A stretch of 64,000 nt of DNA from positions 124,001 to 188,000 of the forward strand of contig NZ_ATWY01000004.1 in NCBI RefSeq assembly GCF_000421405.1. Reading direction: 5' to 3'. Position 1 is the first letter of the stretch, and the number at the start of each line of letters is the position of its first letter. The translations under genes and the position numbers were made by a program. The notes beneath the pieces were generated by a model, which did no database searches, was not told the DNA's origin, and worked only from the letters and a program-made list of their open reading frames with translations. This DNA comes from Butyrivibrio sp. NC2007. Its GTDB lineage: Bacteria > Bacillota > Clostridia > Lachnospirales > Lachnospiraceae. Shown in pieces: positions 24,367-32,368 of this stretch.

Positions 24367-26100
24367 ATGGGAGTATGGAAAACATTATGGAAACTGACCA
24401 AAGAAGCAGCTCGTTATAAAGGGCTATACATAATAGCAATCCTGGCTACCTTTGGCCTTACAGCTGTAAATCTGACTGCGCCAAAAGTTCTTTCAAACAT
24501 GGTGGGAATTGTCGGAGAAGGCGTGGATGAAGTCGCTCTGGTCAGGGTTCAGCACCTAGCTCTGATTCTGCTTTTTCTGTATCTGTTGCGTGTTCTTTTC
24601 AGGTTTCTCAGCAATTATCTTGCGCACAGAGCTGCTTGGTTTCTTGTAGGCGACCTCCGTAGCAGACTCTATGATAAGCTTCAAAGCCTTGACCTTGGCT
24701 TTTTCCATGACAAGCAAACCGGTGATCTTATGAGCCGAATTGTCAATGACACAAGGGATTTTGAGCTTTTGTATGCTCATATGATCCCGGATATGATCAC
24801 TAATTTTGTCACCTTTTTCGGCGTTCTGATAATTCTCATGACGATAAATGTAAGGCTCGCTCTTATCACCTGTGCCCCAATCCCGCTTATACTGGTGTCC
24901 GGAGTTATCTTTGCCAAAATTGTACGTCCTTTTTTCAGAGTATCCCAGAAGACTATGGGCGAGCTAAACGCCCTGCTCCAGGACTCTTTGTCCGGACTAC
25001 ATGAGATACAGGCCTTTGGACAGGAGAAGCATGAGAGCAACCGGATCAGGGAAAAGAGCTTTCAGCAGGTCAAAGCGATGCTAAGGGCCTTAAGGGCCAG
25101 CGGAATCTTCCACCCCAGCGTTGAGTTCCTCTCATCTATCGGTACAATTCTAGTAGTTTTCTTTGGCGGTTATCTAGCTTATAGGGGACAGCTTGGTGTT
25201 GCAGATATTGTAGCCTTTATGCTGTATCTTTCTCTCTTTTACCAGCCGGTATCCGGACTTGCCAAGCTCATTGAGGACCTTCAGCAGTCTCTTGCCGGGA
25301 CCGAGAGAGTCGCGCTTATACTTGATACTCCATCAGCCATATCTGATTCAGAGGATGCAAAAGAGCTGACCGATGTCAAAGGGGCTATTGCCTTTGAAAA
25401 TGTAAGTTTCCACTATAGTAATGAGATCCCTGTGCTCAAAGATGTCTCTTTTTCCTGTAAGCCCGGCATGATGGTGGCTCTGGTAGGTCCAACCGGAGTT
25501 GGTAAGACCACTGCAACTCAGCTCATTTCAAGATTTTATGACCCTCAGGAAGGACGAATACTGATTGACGGCAAGGATATCAAGCACGTAACCCTTGAGA
25601 GTTTGAGGCACACCATTTCACCGGTGCTTCAGGATACATTCCTGTTCAACGGCACAATTGCAGAGAACATCGGATACGCAAGACCTGATGCCACAAGAAA
25701 AGAAATTGTGGAAGCAGCTAAGGCTGCCAATATCCACGACGATATTCTCAACATGCCCAAGCTGTACGATACACAGGTCGGTGAAAGAGGCCTTCGCCTG
25801 TCCGGCGGCCAGAAGCAGCGCGTAGCTATAGCAAGAGCGATCCTTAGAAGCTCGCCGATCATAATTCTCGATGAAGCCACTGCATCTGTAGATGTGCAGA
25901 CAGAAAGACAGATTCAGTCCGCAATAAATCAAATAGCCGGAAAGAGCACAATCATCGCTATCGCCCACAGGCTTTCAACAATAATAAATGCCGATCTGAT
26001 ACTTGTATTCAGCGAAGGTCGCATCATAGAACAGGGAACACATCAGGAACTCATGGATAAAAAGGGATTCTACTACGAAATGCAGAAGGTGCAGATGTGA
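24367..26100 (+). CDS. ABC transporter, fused permease-ATPase half-transporter
   Basis: 577 residues. The N-terminal six-helix exporter domain (about 1 to 310) includes GLYIIAILATFGLTAVNL and the coupling motif DKQTGDLMSRIVNDT. The nucleotide-binding domain has Walker A GPTGVGKTTATQLI, signature LSGGQKQRVAIARAI, Walker B IIILDEATASVD and H-loop AIAHRLST. This is a type IV (MsbA/LmrA-like) exporter, probably a homodimer because no partner half is adjacent. It could export lipids, peptides or drugs. GAAGGA precedes the ATG. Its TGA stop forms the first bases of repeat copy C. Confidence 0.92.
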   Translation: MGVWKTLWKLTKEAARYKGLYIIAILATFGLTAVNLTAPKVLSNMVGIVGEGVDEVALVRVQHLALILLFLYLLRVLFRFLSNYLAHRAAWFLVGDLRSRLYDKLQSLDLGFFHDKQTGDLMSRIVNDTRDFELLYAHMIPDMITNFVTFFGVLIILMTINVRLALITCAPIPLILVSGVIFAKIVRPFFRVSQKTMGELNALLQDSLSGLHEIQAFGQEKHESNRIREKSFQQVKAMLRALRASGIFHPSVEFLSSIGTILVVFFGGYLAYRGQLGVADIVAFMLYLSLFYQPVSGLAKLIEDLQQSLAGTERVALILDTPSAISDSEDAKELTDVKGAIAFENVSFHYSNEIPVLKDVSFSCKPGMMVALVGPTGVGKTTATQLISRFYDPQEGRILIDGKDIKHVTLESLRHTISPVLQDTFLFNGTIAENIGYARPDATRKEIVEAAKAANIHDDILNMPKLYDTQVGERGLRLSGGQKQRVAIARAILRSSPIIILDEATASVDVQTERQIQSAINQIAGKSTIIAIAHRLSTIINADLILVFSEGRIIEQGTHQELMDKKGFYYEMQKVQM

Positions 26101-26162
26101 GTCAAAGTGAAACGTCCCCGGTGACTCAAAATGAGACACCGGGGACGTTTCATTTTGACTCA
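26098..26162. repeat. Dispersed GGGGACGTTTCA repeat, copy C (palindromic form)
   Basis: 65-bp near-palindrome that starts with the stop codon of the ABC transporter gene (TGAGTCAAAGTGAAACGTCC) and ends TTTTGACTCA. It is closely related to copy B at 24207, so the ABC gene is bracketed by two copies. The hairpin may also act as a transcript end. Confidence 0.9.
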
Positions 26163-26177
26163 TTATTCAGGGCAACG

Positions 26178-26203
26178 AAAAAGGACATCCGATTGGATGT
26201 CCT
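26178..26203 (-). terminator. Terminator of first tRNA-Gly
   Basis: 9-bp stem AGGACATCC with GGATGTCCT (26182 to 26190 and 26195 to 26203) followed on the minus strand by five T. Confidence 0.85.
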
Positions 26204-26212
26204 AAGTTTCAG

Positions 26213-26285
26213 AGCGATAGACGGGGCTCGAACCCGCGGTCTCGACCTTGGCAAGGTCGCGCGTTACCAACTACGCCACTATCGC
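26213..26285 (-). tRNA. tRNA-Gly(GCC), copy 1
   Basis: 73 nt with 7-bp acceptor stem GCGATAG/CTATCGC, D-arm with GTTGGTAACGC, anticodon stem CGACC/GGTCG with loop TTGCCAA giving anticodon GCC, T-loop TTCGAGC and discriminator U; CCA is not encoded. It is identical to the copy at 27722 to 27794 in opposite orientation. Confidence 0.97.
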
Positions 26286-26320
26286 ATATATGTAAAGTCG
26301 CTTTCGCGACAGCAAAATAA

Positions 26321-26349
26321 ATAATAAAGCATTTGTGGCGTGTTGTCAA
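26321..26349 (-). promoter_or_regulatory. Promoter of first tRNA-Gly
   Basis: TTGACA (26349 to 26344), 17 bases, TATTAT (26326 to 26321) on the minus strand; five of six or better at both boxes. Confidence 0.85.
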
Positions 26350-26367
26350 CATGTTTTTTAAATTTTT

Positions 26368-27609
26368 TTACATTTCATCGCAAACCTGGAAGATGACGAA
26401 CTTCAAATAGTATGAAGCTGCTCCTCCCCAAAGGATCGGGTGGTCAGCCGCCTGCTGTCTGAATTCCACCTGGCGAAGGCGCTTGTGAGCATCTCTTGCT
26501 GCATCTGCAATGGTCTTAAGGAACAGCTCCTCATCCATAAAGTGAGAGCAGGAGCAGGTTGCAAGATACCCTCCGTTCTTGACAAGGCGCATTCCGCGAA
26601 GGTTGATCTCTTTGTATCCGGTCGTAGCCTTCTTGATCGAAGCTCTGGACTTGGTAAAGGCCGGAGGATCAAGGATGACCACATCAAATTTCTCGCCCTT
26701 TTTCTCAAGATCGGGAAGAAGCTCAAATACATCTGCACACTCAAAGCTTGCAATATTCTCAAGGCCGTTCAGTGCTGCGTTTTCTCTTGCCTGCTCGCAG
26801 CCCAGGTCTGAAGCATCAACGCCCAGGACTGAAGCAGCACCGCCGGCTGCTGCATTGAGTGCAAAAGAGCCGGTATGTGTAAAGCAGTCTAAGACTCTTT
26901 TACCCTTGCAAAGCCCCCTGATAGACTGTCTGTTAAATTTCTGGTCGAGGAAAAAGCCTGTCTTCTGGCCGTTCTCAACATCGACGTAGTATTTTACTCC
27001 GTTCTCTTCTATAAGTACTTTTGTGTCAAAAGACTCTCCGATAAAGCCCTTGGTTCTCTCAAGGCCCTCAAGCTCACGAACCTTGGCATCACTTCTTTCA
27101 TAAATTCCGCGGATCTTAACCCCATCTTCCAGAAGAACTCTTTTGCAGGCATCAAGGATCTTGTCCTTCATTCTGTCTGTTCCGAGGGCAAGAGACTCAA
27201 TAACAAGCACATCCGAAAATTTATCTATTGTGATGCCAGGCAGGAAATCCGCTTCACCGAAGATCAGTCTACAGGAGAGCCTCGTAAGGGCATCATCACC
27301 CTTTAAGTACTCATCACAATAATCAGCCATAACTGCCTTCCTGTACTCCCAGGCGTTTCTGACTCTTGTCTCTATAAGTTCATCTGTGACAAGATTCTCC
27401 TTCTTCCTGGACATCATTCGAACCCTTATCTTGGAATTCTCATTTATAAATCCATATCCCAAAAAGAAATCGTCGAAGTCATGGAGTTCAACGATATCGC
27501 CATTTTCAAAACCACCCTCAACTCTGTCGATCTCGTTGTCGTAAATCCAGAGACCTCCTGACTTAAACTCTCTTCCCTGTCCTTTTCTAAGAATAACTTT
27601 TGCGCTCAT
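26368..27609 (-). CDS. rlmI: RlmI-like 23S rRNA (cytosine-5) methyltransferase
   Basis: 413 residues. An N-terminal PUA-type RNA-binding domain (about 1 to 75, VILRKGQGREFKSGGLWIYD) is followed by a small linking domain with DVENGQKTGFFLDQKFNR and the class I methyltransferase domain (RVLDCFTHTGSFALNAA motif I near 240; DVVILDPPAFTKSR motif IV near 310; TCSCSHFM with the catalytic cysteine motif). It should methylate a cytosine of 23S rRNA. AGGAG precedes the ATG. The gene sits alone between two inverted tRNA-Gly units. Confidence 0.92.
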   Translation of the reverse strand: MSAKVILRKGQGREFKSGGLWIYDNEIDRVEGGFENGDIVELHDFDDFFLGYGFINENSKIRVRMMSRKKENLVTDELIETRVRNAWEYRKAVMADYCDEYLKGDDALTRLSCRLIFGEADFLPGITIDKFSDVLVIESLALGTDRMKDKILDACKRVLLEDGVKIRGIYERSDAKVRELEGLERTKGFIGESFDTKVLIEENGVKYYVDVENGQKTGFFLDQKFNRQSIRGLCKGKRVLDCFTHTGSFALNAAAGGAASVLGVDASDLGCEQARENAALNGLENIASFECADVFELLPDLEKKGEKFDVVILDPPAFTKSRASIKKATTGYKEINLRGMRLVKNGGYLATCSCSHFMDEELFLKTIADAARDAHKRLRQVEFRQQAADHPILWGGAASYYLKFVIFQVCDEM

Positions 27610-27655
27610 TAATGCTCCTAACCTGATTTGTTGCTGACTTGTTTTGAAATATATG

Positions 27656-27684
27656 TTGACAATACAACAATATTATTCTAAAAT
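27656..27684 (+). promoter_or_regulatory. Promoter of second tRNA-Gly
   Basis: TTGACA (27656 to 27661), 17 bases, TAAAAT (27679 to 27684). Start near 27691, about 30 nt before the mature tRNA. Confidence 0.85.
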
Positions 27685-27721
27685 CAATTCGTTGTCACCT
27701 TTATAATCATGACAGCGAAAT

Positions 27722-27794
27722 GCGATAGTGGCGTAGTTGGTAACGCGCGACCTTGCCAAGGTCGAGACCGCGGGTTCGAGCCCCGTCTATCGCT
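27722..27794 (+). tRNA. tRNA-Gly(GCC), copy 2
   Basis: Base-for-base identical to the tRNA at 26213 to 26285 but on the plus strand. Anticodon GCC, 73 nt, no encoded CCA. Confidence 0.97.
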
Positions 27795-27802
27795 CTAAAA
27801 GA

Positions 27803-27828
27803 AGGACATCCGATCGGATGTCCTTTTT
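27803..27828. terminator. Terminator of second tRNA-Gly (also faces the GT2 gene)
   Basis: Perfect palindrome AGGACATCCGATCGGATGTCCT-type stem (27803 to 27824) followed by TTTTT on the plus strand. The minus-strand GT2 gene ends 33 bp away, so the hairpin could also stop that transcript. Confidence 0.8.
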
Positions 27829-27856
27829 CTATGTCATTTCTTACTAATTGGATCGA

Positions 27857-28816
27857 TCAAGGGTTGAACATCGATATAAATGCACTAGGCAATATCAGGA
27901 ACACCCTGTACTTAAGCTGCTGTTTTGCACTTAAAAGATTTCCATATCTTGCAAAAACCTCTTTATACTTCTTAGCTGCCGCTTTCGCAAACTCTGTGAA
28001 TCCCAGTTCCTTCCCTTCCTTGTAAAATCTAGCGCATTTATACAATGCGTTTTTCAGGGTAGCAACAGTAAATTCCAGGTCACCATCCTCTACGGCGCCG
28101 TCAATCCTTTCTGTATAAGCATCTATTGCGTCAAGATGCCTTATATTGAACTTGTTTGCATTAGAGGTAATTCCGGAAGTATTTTCCCTATACACGTAGA
28201 GCTTTTCAGGGACAAAAGAGATCTTGTTGGCCTTTTTCAGAATCGGCCCGATCATAAACTCGTCCTCATGGAGCCTGCCAAGAGGGAAACGTAGGCCATC
28301 AAAAAGTTCTTTTGAATACAACTTATTCCATGCCACGACCATGAGCACATACTCTCGAGAATGCTGATCATATAGCCAGCGCCGCGCATCTTTCGATGTG
28401 CCCCCTACCATTGTGGCTGGTTCATTGCTCCAATTGGCCAGCCTCTGATCCTCTATATCACAGATTACCAGGTCTGACTTGTGTTGTATGATACTATCAT
28501 GCAGCTTCTCCATGTAGTCCGGCTTTACAATGTCATCGGAATCAATAAAGCATACATAGTCTCCTGTCGCCATATCAAGTCCACTGTTCCTAGCTGACGA
28601 AAGCCCTCCGTTTTCCTTATGTATAACCCGTATCCTCTCGTCTTGCTGCGCATACTCATCACAGATTCTGCCACTGTCGTCCGTGGAGCCATCATCAATC
28701 AGTATTAGTTCAAAAGAGCTGACGGTCTGAGCCATGATTGAATCCAGGCATTCTCTTATATAGTTTTCCACGTTGTAAACCGGTACGATGACCGAAATCT
28801 GTCTCTCAGTTTTCAA
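27857..28816 (-). CDS. Family 2 glycosyltransferase
   Basis: 319 residues, GT-A fold. The N-terminal core has SVIVPVYNVENYIRECLDSI, ILIDDGSTDDSG, NGGLSSARNSGLDMATGDY and CFIDSDDIV (the DxD-type metal site), then EDEFMIGPILKKA with the catalytic-region Glu/Asp near residue 180. It should add one sugar from a nucleotide donor at the inner membrane face. The start is TTG at 28816, 5 bases after AGGAG; no ATG fits better. It ends the left arm of the polysaccharide locus. Donor and acceptor cannot be told from sequence. Confidence 0.9.
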   Translation of the reverse strand: MKTERQISVIVPVYNVENYIRECLDSIMAQTVSSFELILIDDGSTDDSGRICDEYAQQDERIRVIHKENGGLSSARNSGLDMATGDYVCFIDSDDIVKPDYMEKLHDSIIQHKSDLVICDIEDQRLANWSNEPATMVGGTSKDARRWLYDQHSREYVLMVVAWNKLYSKELFDGLRFPLGRLHEDEFMIGPILKKANKISFVPEKLYVYRENTSGITSNANKFNIRHLDAIDAYTERIDGAVEDGDLEFTVATLKNALYKCARFYKEGKELGFTEFAKAAAKKYKEVFARYGNLLSAKQQLKYRVFLILPSAFISMFNP

Positions 28817-28840
28817 AGTGTCTCCTAATCGTCATGCTTA

Positions 28841-29626
28841 TCAATTATCTTTCTTTAATGGCTTCGTTATTACATCTTTTGCCTGCATGATTTTTTTAAA
28901 CAATCTCTTCCCGCGTTCTACTCCAAATATCATGTTCAGGCTTTGACGGATCTTATTGTATATTGCGGCGTTTTTCCCTTGCCAACTGGAGTCAAAGTGG
29001 TGAATGCTAAATGTATTCTCTGTGACCTTAAGCCTGCCGGTGTCATAATCCAAAGGACAGAAATATTCGACAGGAAACACCTCAACGCCATCCACCTGCT
29101 GTCTTGATCCATCAAGCACGAGACCATGTGCCAGAAGCACTTTTGTCCGAAGCTTCGGGCTTTCTGCATAACTTAAGACTCCATCTATAAGTTCAAAAGG
29201 TCCGTCTCCGTCATAGCATTCAAGCATTTCTCGAAACACAGGCATACCCGGCTCACAGCCAAATCCCTGACCGTCATTGGTTTTCTGAGGATTCTCAAAC
29301 CCAATAAAAGCCCGATACTGACAAAGAGGCGAGAGGTCTTTTAACACCTCGACATCTGTATCCAGGTAAATACCCCCAAAACGCACCAGAACATCCAATC
29401 TTGCATAATCAGTAACAAATGCCCACTTCTTTTTATTATATGCTTCTTCCATATATGGATGGCTGTGAACATCGTAGTTATCCTCATTCCACTCCCTGAT
29501 CTCGAAGTCTGGGCAGTTCTTTTTCCAGCTCTCAATACATTTCAGCACAGACTCGGGCTTTTCTCCCCCACCCATCCAGAAATAATGTATTATTTTCGGA
29601 ATCGGATACTGTTTTTTATCTTCCAT
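28841..29626 (-). CDS. GT32-type glycosyltransferase (DXD sugar-binding protein)
   Basis: 261 residues. The opening PKIIHYFWMGGGEKPESVL, WNEDNYDVHSHPYM and the core TDYARLDVLVRFGGIYLDTD, which carries the metal-binding DxD, define the Gly_transf_sug (GT32) family of capsule transferases. IHHFDSSWQGK near the C-terminus is also usual. It follows the next minus gene by 24 bp and probably shares its transcript. It diverges from the GT2 at 29657 with only 30 bp between starts. Confidence 0.88.
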   Translation of the reverse strand: MEDKKQYPIPKIIHYFWMGGGEKPESVLKCIESWKKNCPDFEIREWNEDNYDVHSHPYMEEAYNKKKWAFVTDYARLDVLVRFGGIYLDTDVEVLKDLSPLCQYRAFIGFENPQKTNDGQGFGCEPGMPVFREMLECYDGDGPFELIDGVLSYAESPKLRTKVLLAHGLVLDGSRQQVDGVEVFPVEYFCPLDYDTGRLKVTENTFSIHHFDSSWQGKNAAIYNKIRQSLNMIFGVERGKRLFKKIMQAKDVITKPLKKDN

Positions 29627-29656
29627 TTCATATCCTCAGTAACTATAATTAGTAGC

Positions 29657-30616
29657 ATGGATAAGACAATTACTATTATAATCCCATTCTACAACTGCAA
29701 AGACGCTTTGCCTAGAATGTTAGAGAGCATTCTGGCCGGCACAATGCTACCTTATGAGATAATTCTCATTGATGATGGTTCAAGCGACGGTTCATCAGAC
29801 GTCGCTTATAATTATGCACAGAAATATGCTTTTATCAAGGCATTATCTCAAAGCCACGCAGGCGTGTCAGCAGCAAGGAACTTAGGGATAAAGAATGCCG
29901 GCGGATATTGGATCAGTTTTCTTGATGCAGACGATCATATCGAACCTGATATGTATGCAAAAATGCTAGAAGCTATCGAATCCGCTTCATCAGACCATGG
30001 ATTAAACGGGAATCGCAACGTGGACGGCTGCCTCTGCGGATACTTCACCCACAAAGACAGTGTTGTGACGCCTTATTCATATAACTCATCTGAAATTCTT
30101 TCATCTGAAGACTTGTTAAGACTAATGTTTACAGATGATACGGTTAGAGGATTTCTTTTCACAAGACTTTTTAAAACAGATTTGTTAAAAGAGCTTTCTT
30201 TTGACACGGACATAAGAATTTGCGAGGACCTTCTGTTCCAGACACGGCTCTTTTCATCAAAAGATGTACATTTCGCATGCCTTCCCCTTCCCATGTACCA
30301 CTACATACAGGATCAGGCTTCAGCAACAGTGACGAAGTGCTTTTTTGATGGCGAAACTTTCATTTACAAGCCTGCATATGACCGCATTTCCAGCTGTATC
30401 TCATCAGATTATGTGCTCAGTAGCTACAATTCCATTCTTGATTATTCCATGTACACCTTGTTGAATCAGTACAAGCTTGGCAAAAATGCTGAGACCAAGG
30501 CTCAGATTAGAATGCTACAGAAAGAAATGCGCCAAACAAAAACGCCCCTTGCCCAAAAGAGCAAAAGGCGTATTTTCTATGAGTTAGCACCTGCACAAGT
30601 TCTTATTTCACTTTAA
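29657..30616 (+). CDS. Family 2 glycosyltransferase
   Basis: 319 residues from ATG at 29657 (MDKTITIIIPFYNCKDALPR). The open frame reaches back to 29459, but that part is the reverse of the GT32 gene. GT-A motifs are ILIDDGSSDGSSDVA, HAGVSAARNLGIKNAGG and ISFLDADDHIEPDM; RICEDLLFQTRLF near residue 195 holds the catalytic-region acidic residues. There is no strong Shine-Dalgarno. It is the only plus-strand gene in this stretch and converges with the GtrII-like gene. Confidence 0.85.
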   Translation: MDKTITIIIPFYNCKDALPRMLESILAGTMLPYEIILIDDGSSDGSSDVAYNYAQKYAFIKALSQSHAGVSAARNLGIKNAGGYWISFLDADDHIEPDMYAKMLEAIESASSDHGLNGNRNVDGCLCGYFTHKDSVVTPYSYNSSEILSSEDLLRLMFTDDTVRGFLFTRLFKTDLLKELSFDTDIRICEDLLFQTRLFSSKDVHFACLPLPMYHYIQDQASATVTKCFFDGETFIYKPAYDRISSCISSDYVLSSYNSILDYSMYTLLNQYKLGKNAETKAQIRMLQKEMRQTKTPLAQKSKRRIFYELAPAQVLISL

Positions 30617-30663
30617 TTCCACCACTGCAAACAGTAAAATCAAATAAGATTGGCACAGCACAA

Positions 30664-32220
30664 TCACTGTGGATACTCTATACCAATATTATCAGATATC
30701 TTAATAATCACTAAGTTGCCTTTCTTGATAATCGATTTAGGATTTGGATAATTTGGTGCGCTTAATACACTATCATCCTCCAAAACAGAAAAGTAATCAT
30801 CTAAAGATCCAATCTTTAATTGTATTCCAATATCATCCAGCACACCTTTGTAACTATCATAATAACTGCTACTATAAATTCCAGAATCACCGGCTTTCGC
30901 ATATGAACTCGCTCTACTCCATAGTATATTTTTTCTGAAAAGAGGACTATCTGATATGTTACCAACAAATAAGTATTCATTATCGTCAGAATATATTTCT
31001 TCTTCAGTTATAGACGCAATTACATTTTGGACGATAGCTTGCGAAGATGTCATTCCTTGTGACAAAGCATCTATATCTGTACCAACAGCATATATGTTGC
31101 CATAAAGAAATACGCACCCCAAAATCAAACATATTTTTGCTCTTTTAATGCCTTGTTCCAAAACACATAGCAACAAAGGAACAACAATGGATAATGGGCC
31201 GGTCATCTGCATGCTTAGCCAACCTGCAAAAGGTGCAAGAAGCAAAAAAAGATTTGCTGCTACAGGAATCAATAACCACAACGCTATAAATAATATGCAA
31301 TCTCTAAGATTATTTCTTAACTTCCTGATCCCTTGAAACAATAAAAACGCGAACAAAACAATTACAAGAAAACATCTTATGATCTTGAAAACATAATATC
31401 CCTCATTGAAGCTAAAAAAATCAACAAACGAAGCATATGTGCCAAGAATACTTTGAGGCAACATCTTGATAATAGTTAAGATAGATACTGAATCTGCACC
31501 TCTATAACTTGCTGCTGCCGTATGTCTTAAAATCAGTGCTACATCCCATAATATTTTATACACAATGCATCCTGCTAATAATACCCCAATTCCTCTAATT
31601 AGAATTATTGGTGTATTCGCTCTATTGTCAGAGAGCAGCATGTACATGGAATACGCAAGCAATGCCAGGCAAAAACAACCGATATTTGACTGATACAGCC
31701 CCAATGAAACAGAAAGCAGCAGAGTTCCTAAAGCACAAGAAAGCAATACTTTTTTGATATTTCCAGATGTATCACTGTTGATAACAAACCATGCTGAAAG
31801 AGTTGCCGTAAAAAAAGATGCTCCAAAAGTTGGCGATTGAAACCTATAAGAAAGATAGCAACATGTTGTTGTGCTTACGATTATTAAAAGCGCATACAGC
31901 AAAATATGTTTCTTATGCATAAATGGCAAGAACAAAAAATAGGTTCCGGCAGTCATGAAAAGAAGGGCTAATAAAGAATTAAAGGGCTCTGCACTATAGC
32001 CTTCTCTGATTTTATCCAAGAAAAGCCATGCCCATCTTCCACTAGCCAACTCAAGATTGCCTGCCTGATAATAAGTAGAATACCATAGACCATCATAAGA
32101 ATTTGTAAGGCTATTAGCAATTATCGGAAGAAAACACACTACACTAATAAGCATAATAATCATTGTGTACTTTATAAAGTAATAACCCTTTTCATTATAT
32201 TTGATTCCAAGACTATTCAT
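30664..32220 (-). CDS. GtrII-like polytopic membrane protein (Glucos_trans_II)
   Basis: 518 residues with about 10 to 12 hydrophobic segments in the first 390 residues and a soluble C-terminal part. The first external loop, SYDGLWYSTYYQAGNLELAS followed by GRWAWLFLDKIREG, is the acidic loop typical of glucosyltransferase domain II proteins of the GT-C type. These transfer glucosyl or other residues from a polyprenyl-linked sugar to surface polysaccharide on the outer face of the membrane. GAAGGAG lies 12 bases before the ATG. The gene is alone between convergent and divergent neighbours. Confidence 0.8.
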   Translation of the reverse strand: MNSLGIKYNEKGYYFIKYTMIIMLISVVCFLPIIANSLTNSYDGLWYSTYYQAGNLELASGRWAWLFLDKIREGYSAEPFNSLLALLFMTAGTYFLFLPFMHKKHILLYALLIIVSTTTCCYLSYRFQSPTFGASFFTATLSAWFVINSDTSGNIKKVLLSCALGTLLLSVSLGLYQSNIGCFCLALLAYSMYMLLSDNRANTPIILIRGIGVLLAGCIVYKILWDVALILRHTAAASYRGADSVSILTIIKMLPQSILGTYASFVDFFSFNEGYYVFKIIRCFLVIVLFAFLLFQGIRKLRNNLRDCILFIALWLLIPVAANLFLLLAPFAGWLSMQMTGPLSIVVPLLLCVLEQGIKRAKICLILGCVFLYGNIYAVGTDIDALSQGMTSSQAIVQNVIASITEEEIYSDDNEYLFVGNISDSPLFRKNILWSRASSYAKAGDSGIYSSSYYDSYKGVLDDIGIQLKIGSLDDYFSVLEDDSVLSAPNYPNPKSIIKKGNLVIIKISDNIGIEYPQ

Positions 32221-32296
32221 TTATACTCGTAACTCCTTCATTAATTTCCAAGCTCAGCATCCATAGTAATCTGCCAAGCCTGAAAAAGATGTTTTC

Positions 32297-32325
32297 TTGA
32301 ATTCTCGCTGAAACTATATTATTAT
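32297..32325 (+). promoter_or_regulatory. Promoter of the CotH-like gene
   Basis: TTGAAT (32297 to 32302), 17 bases, TATTAT (32320 to 32325). Start near 32332, leader about 37 nt. Confidence 0.65.
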
Positions 32326-32368
32326 GTCATAAATCACTTCAAAAAATGTCAAGAATTGGATCATAGAA

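Noticed and set aside
22572..26162. The GGGGACGTTTCA repeats taken as insertion sequence ends around the ABC transporter
   Set aside because: There is no transposase between them, the third copy is tandem and not inverted, and no target duplication is visible.
29459..29656. N-terminal extension of the plus-strand GT2
   Set aside because: It is the reverse strand of the GT32 gene and lacks GT features; MDKTITIIIPFYN at 29657 is the natural family start.
30500..30580. Hairpin near the 3' end of the GT2 at 29657 read as its terminator
   Set aside because: ACGCC and GGCGT pair weakly and lie within the coding region, so a true terminator is unlikely.
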